A DNA stretch of 64,000 nucleotides. Origin: Candidatus Avelusimicrobium pullicaecorum (GTDB lineage Bacteria > Elusimicrobiota > Elusimicrobia > Elusimicrobiales > Elusimicrobiaceae). A program made the translations under genes and the position numbers. The DNA is taken from contig CALUQD010000005.1 of NCBI GenBank assembly GCA_944322825.1, positions 1 through 64,000 of the forward strand, in the 5' to 3' direction. The stretch's first letter is position 1, and each line of letters begins with the position of its first letter. A model generated the notes under the pieces. The model ran no database searches and was not told the origin of the DNA. It was given only the letters and a program-made list of their open reading frames with translations. Below are positions 33,021 to 41,174 of this stretch, piece by piece.

Positions 33021-33823
33021 TTTGTTTCCTCCGTAGGATTTTCCCCATTTAAGGCCTCATTTGCGCCCTCTTTAGCCATCGTAACCACTTTAATTTCGGG
33101 CTGAGCGGGCTTATCTTTCTTCTTAGGGGCGCGAAAGCCCCGTATGTTTTCGGGCAAATTCGGGCATAATTCGCGAATTTTGGCTTCCAGGGTATCCACA
33201 TCCACGCGCGCACCCACTTTGCGCCTTAAAACGCCGCTAATGGCTTTTAATACTTCGTCGCTAAACAAGACGCGGGCTATATTTTCCACACTCAAGGCCC
33301 GTTTTTCTTCTAAAATACCCTCTTTTAAGCGTTTGGCAATCGCTTCCCGGCATAAAGGGAGCAAAAGTTCACGATGGGCCGCTTGGCGATGGCTTAATTC
33401 CAATACATCAAAATCCCAAATTAATTCCGCAGTTACGGGCTGGGCTTTAATATCCACATAGTACAACTGCCAATAAGCCCCGTTTGTTAAAATGCCCCAA
33501 GGAACATTCAAGGTGGCGCAATACTCTATCACTTGGCGGATGTGCTTGTTAAAGTCTTTTTTATCCGTTCCTATTCGCTTGCATTCAAACACATAAAAGA
33601 CTTTCTTATCGTCTTTAATAACGGCATCGCAAGAACGCCCGTTATTGCCGTATTGCCCGAAAACGTGCTCTAAATCATAACCGAACACATCGCAAAGCAT
33701 ATCCATCGCTATTTTTTCGGTAGGGGCCTCTTTAGCATCTAACTCTTGTAAGCGCAATAATTGTTTTTGATACTTTTTAAGGTTTTCTTTAATGCGGGTA
33801 TCTACCCGGATTCCTAAGTTCAT
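33017..33823 (-). CDS. HsdR N-terminal-like PD-(D/E)XK nuclease domain protein
   Basis: 268 residues from the second of two adjacent Met codons (33823), better placed for AAAGGAG. Residues about 35-150 match the type I restriction HsdR N-terminal (HSDR_N-like) fold: PTEKIAMDMLCDVFGYD, GRSCDAVIKDDKKVFYVFECKRIG with the D...ExK nuclease triad, HIRQVIEYCATL and GILTNGAYWQLYYVD. There are no helicase motifs, so it is not a full restriction subunit. It may be a nuclease or a phage-derived defence or replication protein. It sits between the non-coding structured segment and an exported protein. Confidence 0.75.
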   Translation of the reverse strand: MNLGIRVDTRIKENLKKYQKQLLRLQELDAKEAPTEKIAMDMLCDVFGYDLEHVFGQYGNNGRSCDAVIKDDKKVFYVFECKRIGTDKKDFNKHIRQVIEYCATLNVPWGILTNGAYWQLYYVDIKAQPVTAELIWDFDVLELSHRQAAHRELLLPLCREAIAKRLKEGILEEKRALSVENIARVLFSDEVLKAISGVLRRKVGARVDVDTLEAKIRELCPNLPENIRGFRAPKKKDKPAQPEIKVVTMAKEGANEALNGENPTEETK

Positions 33824-33876
33824 CATACGCTCCTTTTAGAAGATAATCTGTAAAGCGGAACCGAGGAAACGGGAAA

Positions 33877-34130
33877 GGATATAAAAAATGGCGGCTGTTA
33901 TATCCGAGCCAGCTAGACTAACCCAAATATAAACAGCCGCAGTTTCCCGCCCCGAAGGGCAGGAAACATTCGACACAGAACAAGCGGGTAATTAGGCCGC
34001 TTACTCTGTGTCTAAACTCGGCTGTTTTTGGAGTCTAGCTGTGCCTTTGGTATCCCAAAAGCGCACCGCATTCCTCATACGGTTCCAAAAACAGACTCAA
34101 ATTGTGTTTAAGCCGTCAAAACGGCTTAAA
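33877..34130. ncRNA. Highly structured non-coding segment, candidate structured RNA
   Basis: The 456-bp gap 33824-34279 has no credible gene. It contains at least seven stems: 33877-33884/33898-33905; 33891-33899/33932-33940; 33942-33947+33949-33952 with 33957-33960+33962-33967 (loop CGAA); 33972-33979/34005-34012 enclosing 33982-33987/33997-34002; 33910-33919/34032-34041 (10 bp); 34022-34032/34084-34094 (11 bp); 34107-34116/34121-34130. Some stems exclude or cross others, so alternative folds or a pseudoknot are possible. Strand is unknown. An AT-rich stretch (34140-34279) separates it from the pAgo stop. Confidence 0.5.
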
Positions 34131-34279
34131 AAGCCAGAAAAAATACTCCTTCAGAATAAATAACTTATAAATAAGATATATAATAGAAAATACAATTATT
34201 TCCTATAAATAATATACCATTTTAGCCCAAAAATTGTATTTTTTGTCCTAAAATAGGATTTAATCCTCAAACGAGGATA

Positions 34280-35635
34280 TTACATAAAATAAATATAATT
34301 ATATGTCTCGCCAAAAGGAATATCATGATTTTGAATAATTTGAGCAAATTTCTGAGAATAAGTTAGGGTAATTGGCAAAGATTTATATAATAAATTATTA
34401 TTCCAATCCATTTTTGTTAAACCAAGAATACCAGAACAAATTTCATGCCAATTAGCATTTCCTAAATAACGCTTGATTAAAACAGACTTTGGAACAGAAT
34501 ACGCTTCTTTAAAATAATTAGAATCTGTTGTCAGATTGACTGCTCCTTGTAGCCAAAGGACACATTCACGATTAGATAAAGGTAAATAAGTTCCTCGAAA
34601 ACAAGGATGTTTTGAAATTACACGATTGTCGTCAATTCTTACAGCCCTCCACACACTGGATCTAATGATCTGAATCAATTCTACCTGTATTTGATTTCCA
34701 AAAGCATCTTGACAACCAGCTATCTCTTGCTCGGTAAAGTGCGTATTTTTATGAAAAAAAATTCGTTTAGGTAACTTTCCCTGATGTGCCCTTTGATAAA
34801 TATTTAAACTCTTTGAAACCAGAGAGGCCATTTCTACATAAGAAAGATAAGGATTTTTTGCAAAATCAAGAGCATATTCTCGTGTCTGATATGCAACAAA
34901 CTCAAACCCCGTTCCATCTGGTTCAAAAACTTGGCTACAGCAAGTAATATACTGAGGTGTTTTCGCGTCTTCTGCCATTTTTAAACTATAACTTATACCT
35001 AAAAAGGCTTCCTCTGTGTTTGCAGATTTTAGTTTCCAAGGGATTCCGCCAGCCTTAGCATAGATTGCAACGCTTAAGCCCCAAAGGACATTTACTCTGT
35101 TAGACTCAGAAAATGCCTTTTCTGTTAAAATTTGAAGAGGAATTCTATATTTAGCAGCCATCATTTTTATATCTTTATAGAATTCGTTCCAAGACGGGGG
35201 CATAAGCAACAGGAGAACATGAAAAGATAGTCTATTAGCAGCAATACAAGAAAATAAACTTTTCAATCTGCTTGCAATTTCTTGCTTAGAATTTCTAGAA
35301 ATAGCATCCTCTAGTTCTTTAGGAAAATCAAAAATATACTTTTGATCAAGTGTTAAAGATGCTTTAAATATTCTTTTAAACCCCAAATACGGCACATAAT
35401 ATTGATGATAATAAGTAATTTTGCTACTTGAAGTATTTAATTCTTCTACAAGAGCTTCAATCTCTCTTTTCCTTTTTGTTGGGCACAAACACCCAAGTGT
35501 TATATCATTAGGAAATCCTAAAGAATACGGGCCGTGTTGTGTGAGACCCATCAATGGATGGATATTTTCTTTTTTGTTACCAAATACTAAAACGGGTTCT
35601 GGAATTTGACAATACCCTTGTATTTCTGCTTTCAT
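34280..35635 (-). CDS. Short prokaryotic Argonaute (MID-PIWI), catalytically inactive
   Basis: 451 residues from the ATG at 35635; an upstream in-frame Met at 35677 would overlap the SIR2 gene by 41 bases. The N-terminus [27 protein letters not shown] is typical of short pAgos. The middle has the family's KAGGIPWKL motif, the MID-like [15 protein letters not shown], and the end has [28 protein letters not shown] with [12 protein letters not shown]. It lacks N and PAZ domains. The first catalytic Asp position reads GIS instead of GID, so no slicing is expected. It would bind a guide and target nucleic acid and switch on the SIR2 partner. Confidence 0.88.
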   Translation of the reverse strand: MKAEIQGYCQIPEPVLVFGNKKENIHPLMGLTQHGPYSLGFPNDITLGCLCPTKRKREIEALVEELNTSSSKITYYHQYYVPYLGFKRIFKASLTLDQKYIFDFPKELEDAISRNSKQEIASRLKSLFSCIAANRLSFHVLLLLMPPSWNEFYKDIKMMAAKYRIPLQILTEKAFSESNRVNVLWGLSVAIYAKAGGIPWKLKSANTEEAFLGISYSLKMAEDAKTPQYITCCSQVFEPDGTGFEFVAYQTREYALDFAKNPYLSYVEMASLVSKSLNIYQRAHQGKLPKRIFFHKNTHFTEQEIAGCQDAFGNQIQVELIQIIRSSVWRAVRIDDNRVISKHPCFRGTYLPLSNRECVLWLQGAVNLTTDSNYFKEAYSVPKSVLIKRYLGNANWHEICSGILGLTKMDWNNNLLYKSLPITLTYSQKFAQIIQNHDIPFGETYNYIYFM

Positions 35636-35636
35636 A

Positions 35637-37355
35637 TCACAGCATTCCTGTAAAGCAATTTTTTGGACAGACTTCAAAGATGGGGTTGTTGCTCTTTAAA
35701 TGAGCAAATGGAGTTAAAAGACAATGATGATCTGTCGTTACCGGTATATTACAAAAAAGAATCTCCGACCAAGCATCTAAATATTTGTTATAGTAAAGAT
35801 TGGATCTCTTCTTCAATCTGCTTTTTATAAAAAGCTTATACTCTTCTCTTGCTTCTTTAGGCTCTATCCATATTGAAGGTTTTAGAATTATAAAAAAGGT
35901 ATCATCGATATTTTCTAAATGAATCTCAACAGCTTCTTGCCACTTCATATTCTTGATATGCCCTTGTATTTCATGATTAGTAGCAGAATTTAATGTTTTT
36001 ACTATCATATCCCCCGTCTTTATTGCAGGAGAGAGCGTAATAAAGTATTTTGTCCCCAATCGCTTAATTGAAAGAGGTTTCTCACGCACCATTGCACGCA
36101 TAAGAGCTTTCAATATTAGATTTTGATATTGCTTACTTGCAAAAAATTCTTTCGGAACATCCATTTCCTCTAAATTTTCTTTAGGCAAAGAAATTTTTTC
36201 TAATTCGGCAGGATTTCCCCAAAATAATATTCTATCTCCTTTTGAAAAAATTAGAGATAATTGAGAAAATTCAGTCGTCAACTCTTTATATGTTTTTATT
36301 TGAGGAATTGAAACAGCCATAATTCTATTAGGAATTTTTAAAATTTTAAAAGCATTTATCCTTAATTTGGGGAATTTTTTCCCAAATGTTTCTTTAAAAG
36401 GGCTCATTGTATGTTTTGAAGACCACCGAACCTTCTCTTGCATTTCTTGGGGTTTCTTATCAATTAATTCCCATATCCTTCGCATAACATCATCGTAATT
36501 TCCTGCACCATCTATAATGTGAGCATTAAATCCTTTAGCTTTAGCATTTTCAATAAATTTGTGAACTGGCTCGGGCAAATCTCTTGATTTTCTTGTCAGC
36601 CAAAAAATACCTTGAGGAAACATATTGGGCATTTCCAACATTTTATTTAACTCTTCCATCACACTAAAATCACGCCCGCTATATCCACTGAAGACTATTC
36701 CATAGCGTACAGCTAATTTTTGAAAAGCTTTCATTAATTCTTGATTTTGGGATTTGAGCGAATCTGAAAGATTTTTGATATGGGTATAACGAAAATCTCC
36801 ATGTATTTTAATATATATTGGGAAATATTCCTTATCTACCGCATTTACGACATCATGAGCTGCCTCTAAATGATATACAAAAGACAGCGGTTTATTTGAC
36901 ATATAAGAAAAAGCCCGTTCAATAACATCATCAAAATTAGTGGTCAAAACTGCTTTTATATATCCCAACTCCAACAAAGCAGCAAAAATTTTATGCCCAC
37001 TGGAAAGATTGTTATTTATAACTTTGCTTTGAAAGTATGCTTGCTGGGCCCTGTTATCATTTTTAAAATATTCTTCTAAATAATAGGAGTATTCCTCAAG
37101 AGCCCCTACAGGAGGATAGCCCCCCCTAGAAGCGAAAAAAGAATTAATTCTTTCGATCTTAGCTTCATTTAAAACAGCATATTCAGATATATCAACATGA
37201 TTATACTGGCAATATAATTTTGTTTTTATGTCATTAATAATATCTTGAGCAGTGGCAATTTGGGCAGAATAAGATGCGCCTGCACCTAAAAACCACATAA
37301 ATTGTGGAGAATGAGAAATATAATATCTTAGAAATTCATCAAAATTCATAGTCAT
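35637..37355 (-). CDS. SIR2-APAZ effector of a SPARSA-type Argonaute system
   Basis: The 572-residue protein has an N-terminal SIR2 NADase domain (residues about 1-290) with [36 protein letters not shown] (catalytic His) and [15 protein letters not shown]. The remaining C-terminal half fits APAZ, the Argonaute-partner domain analogous to N-L1-L2 of long pAgos. Its stop (TGA, 35639-35637) is directly followed by the pAgo ATG. In characterised SPARSA systems, target recognition by the complex activates NAD+ depletion and aborts invading plasmids or phage. Family and order match that design. AT-rich relative to core genes. Confidence 0.88.
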   Translation of the reverse strand: MTMNFDEFLRYYISHSPQFMWFLGAGASYSAQIATAQDIINDIKTKLYCQYNHVDISEYAVLNEAKIERINSFFASRGGYPPVGALEEYSYYLEEYFKNDNRAQQAYFQSKVINNNLSSGHKIFAALLELGYIKAVLTTNFDDVIERAFSYMSNKPLSFVYHLEAAHDVVNAVDKEYFPIYIKIHGDFRYTHIKNLSDSLKSQNQELMKAFQKLAVRYGIVFSGYSGRDFSVMEELNKMLEMPNMFPQGIFWLTRKSRDLPEPVHKFIENAKAKGFNAHIIDGAGNYDDVMRRIWELIDKKPQEMQEKVRWSSKHTMSPFKETFGKKFPKLRINAFKILKIPNRIMAVSIPQIKTYKELTTEFSQLSLIFSKGDRILFWGNPAELEKISLPKENLEEMDVPKEFFASKQYQNLILKALMRAMVREKPLSIKRLGTKYFITLSPAIKTGDMIVKTLNSATNHEIQGHIKNMKWQEAVEIHLENIDDTFFIILKPSIWIEPKEAREEYKLFIKSRLKKRSNLYYNKYLDAWSEILFCNIPVTTDHHCLLTPFAHLKSNNPIFEVCPKNCFTGML

Positions 37356-37462
37356 ATTATATTAAATATCTACTCGCCAAATAGCCCCTTTCCTTTTTCC
37401 TACTCAGCGCAAGAGTAGTATTATCTTGTAATTAAAAAATTATAAAAAGCATTGACCACAGT

Positions 37463-37472
37463 ACCCCATATT
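37463..37472. other. attR: 10-bp core repeat
   Basis: ACCCCATATT, identical to the tRNA-His 3' end copy at 29889-29898, lies about 110 bp upstream of the SIR2-APAZ start. Confidence 0.6.
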
Positions 37473-37476
37473 TACT

Positions 37477-37503
37477 CCCATCGAACTTTGGATGGGATTT
37501 TTT
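37477..37503 (+). terminator. Displaced tRNA-His terminator
   Basis: CCCATC (37477-37482) pairs with GATGGG (37491-37496), followed by ATTTTTT. It has no plus-strand gene upstream except across the element, and sits 4 bp after attR, where the tRNA terminator should be. Confidence 0.65.
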
Positions 37504-37522
37504 AATGCCTTTTTAGCTTGTT

Positions 37523-37550
37523 TATCCCCGACTATCGTCGGGGATTTTTT
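37523..37550. terminator. Intrinsic terminator
   Basis: ATCCCCGAC pairs with GTCGGGGAT with a T6 tail. A second terminator in tandem with 37477-37503. Confidence 0.75.
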
Positions 37551-37575
37551 GTTTTAAGCCGCTCTGGGGCAAACA

Positions 37576-37645
37576 GATACTTTTGCCTATGGTGCATTTG
37601 GGACCCAAAAGCAAGGGCAAAAGGTATCTTTGTATCCTTTTGCCC
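37576..37645 (+). promoter_or_regulatory. Mutually exclusive hairpins upstream of a membrane protein gene
   Basis: Segment GATACTTTTGCC (37576-37587) can pair with GGCAAAAGGTATC (37616-37628), which can instead pair with CCTTTTGCCC (37636-37645). A small hairpin TTTGGG/CCCAAA lies between (37597-37609). The start codon follows at 37688, resembling a leader with alternative folds. The interval 37356-37687 otherwise holds the attR site and two terminators. Confidence 0.4.
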
Positions 37646-37687
37646 TTCATTTAACTGCCCGAAATTTAGTTTTGTATGAGGAGGAAT

Positions 37688-38395
37688 ATGATTAACTTAA
37701 TTAAAACTCTTTTTGCTACTTGGCAAGGGTGGAGCGAAATTATTATTCCAGCCTGCGGTGCCATTATCATTCCACTATTAATTTTATGGTTAACTTGGTT
37801 TTTTGGGTCATACCGAACTGAAAAAATAGCCGAAAAGAAACGGAGCGAAAGCAAACTAATTTATCTGCGTTCTTTATTTATTTACGCCATAAAAGATTTC
37901 CTAATGTTTCGCAACAATATTTTGTCCAAAAGGAAGTATTTGCGAAATTACAACGACATCACTAACGAAGAGAAAAAACGACTCTTTTCTGCAATTGTCT
38001 TTTATGATACTTATTCCAAATTTGAACCACAAGACTATGCTCTATTAAGTGAGACCCGTCATACTTTTATAGCTAATATCTTGCAAGCAAAAACTTATAT
38101 ACTCCATGTGTATGCAAAACTTAATTTCTTCAATGAAAGCTTGAAAGAAGGACCCAAAAATTTGCAGGGGTTGTTATCTGTTCTTCCAGATAATTTGCGC
38201 AATTTACAACTAGATATTGATGATGCTATTAACAGCATGTTAATAGTACTGGATGATATTGCATTTTTGGAACAACATTTAAATTTAAAACTAATCCATA
38301 TAGATTTAGAAAATTTTGAAAAAGAAGAACTAAAACAAGCCTTGGCTGAGCATCAAATATTCTGTATTCCACCACAGGTACCTAATTCAAATTAA
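37688..38395 (+). CDS. Hypothetical membrane-anchored protein near the defence region
   Basis: 235 residues from the ATG at 37688 behind GAGGAGG. One strong membrane segment (EIIIPACGAIIIPLLILWLTWFFG) near the N-terminus, then a charged, helical cytoplasmic part of about 180 residues. No family is recognised. It is AT-rich like the pAgo operon and converges on the recombinase remnant with a 9-base overlap. It could be a cell-surface or phage-response component of the island; not assignable. Confidence 0.6.
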   Translation: MINLIKTLFATWQGWSEIIIPACGAIIIPLLILWLTWFFGSYRTEKIAEKKRSESKLIYLRSLFIYAIKDFLMFRNNILSKRKYLRNYNDITNEEKKRLFSAIVFYDTYSKFEPQDYALLSETRHTFIANILQAKTYILHVYAKLNFFNESLKEGPKNLQGLLSVLPDNLRNLQLDIDDAINSMLIVLDDIAFLEQHLNLKLIHIDLENFEKEELKQALAEHQIFCIPPQVPNSN

Positions 38396-39208
38396 AGCGA
38401 GAATCTGGCTCACGCGGGCGGGACTCATGCCAAGTGCCGCGGCACATTCCCGCTGGGAAAGGTTATTTACCCTCATATATTCCCGTATCTGCAAGGCAAG
38501 TGCTTTATAATACGTCTTTTTGTCTATTTTGGGTGCTTCGGGGTTGGCTTTAACCCGTTTGTTGCGCCGCACATAATTGGGTTTTACCGCCGCGTGGAAG
38601 GCAAAACTTACCCCGTTAGGGAGCAAAACCTCTATATTTTCCCCTTGGTATGCGTAAGTAATCCGCCGCACCACTTGGGACAGCGTTTCCGTTTGTTGCT
38701 CTAATTCCTGTTGTTCCAGTTCCGCCCTATTGATTAACGCTCGTTCTGCCAACTGTTTTAAAACCGCCTCATTAAACTCCGGCTGGCGCACCGTTCGGGT
38801 AGGGCAGGAGGCATACCCCTCCTTTTGGCAGCGGTGGCAGATATAATAAAAATGTTTTATTCCATTCTTCTTAGCATACACCGGCACCATATCCGAGCCG
38901 CACTCCTTACAGTAGAGGAGACCCCGTAAGAGCCCGGGTATCCGTTTGCGGGTAAAACCGTGGTTTAGGCGGCGGGAACGCAGTAGATCCTGCACCTTAT
39001 CATATGTTTCCCGCGAAATAATGCCTTCGTGTTCGCCTTCGTATATTTTCCCTTTATAAAGCACTTGGCCGATATAGGTAGGGTTGTGGATAATGCGGTA
39101 TAAATGGGCGCGGGATATGGGGCGGGCTTGCCATACTCCTCCATGGCGCAGTTTGCGTTCCGGGAAGCCGGCGCAAATTACGCAAAACGCATCGGCCAGT
39201 TTTTGCAA
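38387..39208 (-). pseudogene. Truncated large serine recombinase, C-terminal part
   Basis: About 273 residues. It retains part of the recombinase domain (ISRAHLYRIIHNPTYIGQVLYKGKIYEGEH), a Cys-rich zinc ribbon (CKECGSDMV... CHRCQKEGYASC) and a C-terminal helix-turn-helix (NNLSQRECAAALGMSPARVSQILAL). The N-terminal catalytic resolvase domain is missing; an in-frame TAA lies just upstream of the first residues. It is the remnant of a second integration, distinct from the intact recombinase at 29883. No product is expected to recombine DNA. Confidence 0.8.
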
Positions 39209-39296
39209 GAAAATTTATAACCCGCTTTCGCCGCCCCGGCAAAACGAATCCTCCCAACGACCGCTCGGTATTGCCGGCGAACTTCTTTTTTGGCCG

Positions 39297-41174
39297 TCAA
39301 ACAGCGGCAGCAAGTTGTTTTTTTATTTCTTCGTTTAAAATCCGGCTCATATCCGTTTGATGCTGCAACGCTTGCGCCTCCGTCCAACAACCGCTTTCGC
39401 GAGTCATCGCCGCCATCCAAAGGAGTTTGAGGCTTTGAGCGGCAACGGCCGGATATTCGATTTTCCCTTTGGGCGGCAAATTAGAGAACTTGGAATTGCC
39501 CGAAACCGTAATTAAAGCCAAATTACCAAAACAATTTAATGTTTCATTGTCCCACGGCTGGAAAGAGCTGTCGGGATGCTGCGGAAAGAAATGTTCAATG
39601 GAATTACGAAATTGGAAGGACCAATTATTCGGCACCGAATAATTGGCCGGCGCCATTTTTTTGATAGACGGCTCATTCCTATCCCGAAACAGTAAATAAT
39701 CCAAATAAGTAAACACAATGCGCTCTATGTGAAAGCCGGAGTGTTTGTCAAATTCGGCGTTTTTTACTTTTTCGCAGCAATACTTTTCCAGCTCCTGGAG
39801 CAAGGAGCCCTTAGCGGAAGGCACGGAACTTTCGCCCAAAGGCTCCGTGGAGAGCAAAAATCGGAGCGTCAGCGTAATCCAGTGCATGCTTTTAGCGGAA
39901 GTGTAGGTCACGCGCAGGCAGGACTCCAATGTTTTTACCAGCGTGTTTTCCACCGGGTCGTTCCAGGTGGAACGATATTCCGGTTTGTTATTTCGCTGTA
40001 TTAATTGTTGCAAGGACCATTGGCTCTGCTGCGGGAAACCGGATTCGTATTCACGTTTTACGATATAGGCATCAAACAGCACGCGGCAGCGCAGCAACCC
40101 AAACACAAAATTCTTTGCCTGCTGTTCATCGGACCAATTCTTTTTTAAATTGTCGAAAAAATACCTGTCGTCTAACAATCTTTCGGTCTGCTCCGTGGGC
40201 TGCGCCGCCGAGGCGGAGAAAGCCGTGTTAGGGGAGGCCAACAGCAGCGCCGCATGGGCGTGAAGCAAAAAATGTTGGAAAGAAAGCAGCGATTCAAACC
40301 GTTGTTCCGCTGTCTGGCTCTGTTCGGCTGCCTGCACGGGAGCAGGAGCTTGGGGCGCTTGAAGCAGCTGATAAAGGGTGGGGTTTTTTTCGCCCGGTGC
40401 GCAATCCAACACCGCCGCTTCGGAGGCGGAGGCATTTAAATAGGCAGCGGTTTGGTCAAAATCCGCCGTGCACAGCCGGCTCCAATTCTCACCGAACAAC
40501 TGGCGGCGCACCCCCATTGGAAAATTCATCTGCACATAACGTTCCATATCGGCGCACGCGTCCCAAATGCGGGCGGCGGCCTGTTGGTCCGACGAATTGA
40601 GCACGCTTAGGATTTTCCCTTTGGCAATTTCGTGCGGTTCGAGCTGTTCGCCGCGGGTATTCATAATTTCGAAATAATGGTTTAAATCTATATTTTTAGG
40701 GACAGGAATTTGAATTAAGAAAATGTGTTTCAGGCGTTTCTGAAGGTCCGTTTTCTGAACATGCTTTTCCTGCAAGTAATTTTGGATAATTCGGTATCCG
40801 TCTATCAGTTCATCCGCATAAGCGTTTTCTCCCAAAAGGGGGTCCAAATTGTCCAAATCTTTTAAAGTAAGCGTATATTTGCTGCGGGCGGCAAACTGTA
40901 AAGCATCTTTTCGGAAATCCAGTTGCAGCGCACGGAACAGCAAATAGAGGGTGGTTAAACGCTGCTGGCCGTCTATCACCTCTGCCCGGTGGTCGGGCAG
41001 CTCGTTTATCACCAAAGAGCCCAAATAATAGTTCACTTCGGCAGGCGTGGTCAGAATATCCTCCAACATCTGTTCTATTTGGCTTTCCCAGGCATAGTTT
41101 CGCTGGTAAATAGGAACGATGTAGGTAATATCGTCAAAAATTTTATCTACGGGAATTCGGGGCAATTTTCTCAT
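39297..41174 (-). CDS. DUF262 (GmrS/ParB-like) protein with HNH-type C-terminus
   Basis: 625 residues from the ATG at 41174, which overlaps the stop of the upstream gene (ATGA). The N-terminal DUF262 domain has VPIYQRNYAWE, GSLVINE and VIDGQQRLTTLYLLFRAL. The C-terminal half holds a DUF1524-like HNH segment: NSIEHFFPQHP, CFGNLALITVSGNSKFSN and K near 600. The GmrSD type IV restriction enzymes and SspE share these domains and act against modified phage DNA. Neighbouring DUF262 gene and recombinases support a defence role. Target unknown. Confidence 0.85.
   Translation of the reverse strand: MRKLPRIPVDKIFDDITYIVPIYQRNYAWESQIEQMLEDILTTPAEVNYYLGSLVINELPDHRAEVIDGQQRLTTLYLLFRALQLDFRKDALQFAARSKYTLTLKDLDNLDPLLGENAYADELIDGYRIIQNYLQEKHVQKTDLQKRLKHIFLIQIPVPKNIDLNHYFEIMNTRGEQLEPHEIAKGKILSVLNSSDQQAAARIWDACADMERYVQMNFPMGVRRQLFGENWSRLCTADFDQTAAYLNASASEAAVLDCAPGEKNPTLYQLLQAPQAPAPVQAAEQSQTAEQRFESLLSFQHFLLHAHAALLLASPNTAFSASAAQPTEQTERLLDDRYFFDNLKKNWSDEQQAKNFVFGLLRCRVLFDAYIVKREYESGFPQQSQWSLQQLIQRNNKPEYRSTWNDPVENTLVKTLESCLRVTYTSAKSMHWITLTLRFLLSTEPLGESSVPSAKGSLLQELEKYCCEKVKNAEFDKHSGFHIERIVFTYLDYLLFRDRNEPSIKKMAPANYSVPNNWSFQFRNSIEHFFPQHPDSSFQPWDNETLNCFGNLALITVSGNSKFSNLPPKGKIEYPAVAAQSLKLLWMAAMTRESGCWTEAQALQHQTDMSRILNEEIKKQLAAAV

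Larger units (their letters stand above)
29889..37472. mobile_element. tRNA-His-integrated element carrying a SIR2-APAZ/short Argonaute operon
   Basis: The left end is the tRNA 3' end and the right end is a second ACCCCATATT at 37463-37472. The likely original tRNA-His terminator lies directly beyond the right repeat (37477-37503). Length about 7.6 kb. Contents from left: serine recombinase, four small cargo genes, HsdR-N-like nuclease, structured non-coding segment, short pAgo, SIR2-APAZ. Base composition in 34.1-37.4 is clearly AT-richer than the core genome. Boundaries are inferred, not shown by an empty-site comparison. Confidence 0.7.

Noticed and set aside
33017-33823. Full type I restriction system
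   Set aside because: Only an HsdR N-terminal-like domain is present; no helicase, HsdM or HsdS genes are nearby.
33824-34279. Small protein genes in the gap upstream of the HsdR-N-like gene
   Set aside because: Short frames on both strands are broken by stops and the sequence is dominated by stems, so a non-coding role is more likely.
37463-39300. Placing the right end of the tRNA-His element at the second recombinase remnant (about 39.2 kb)
   Set aside because: The 10-bp repeat and the orphan terminator at 37463-37503 give a better boundary. I saw no copy of the tRNA end near 38.4-39.3 kb.
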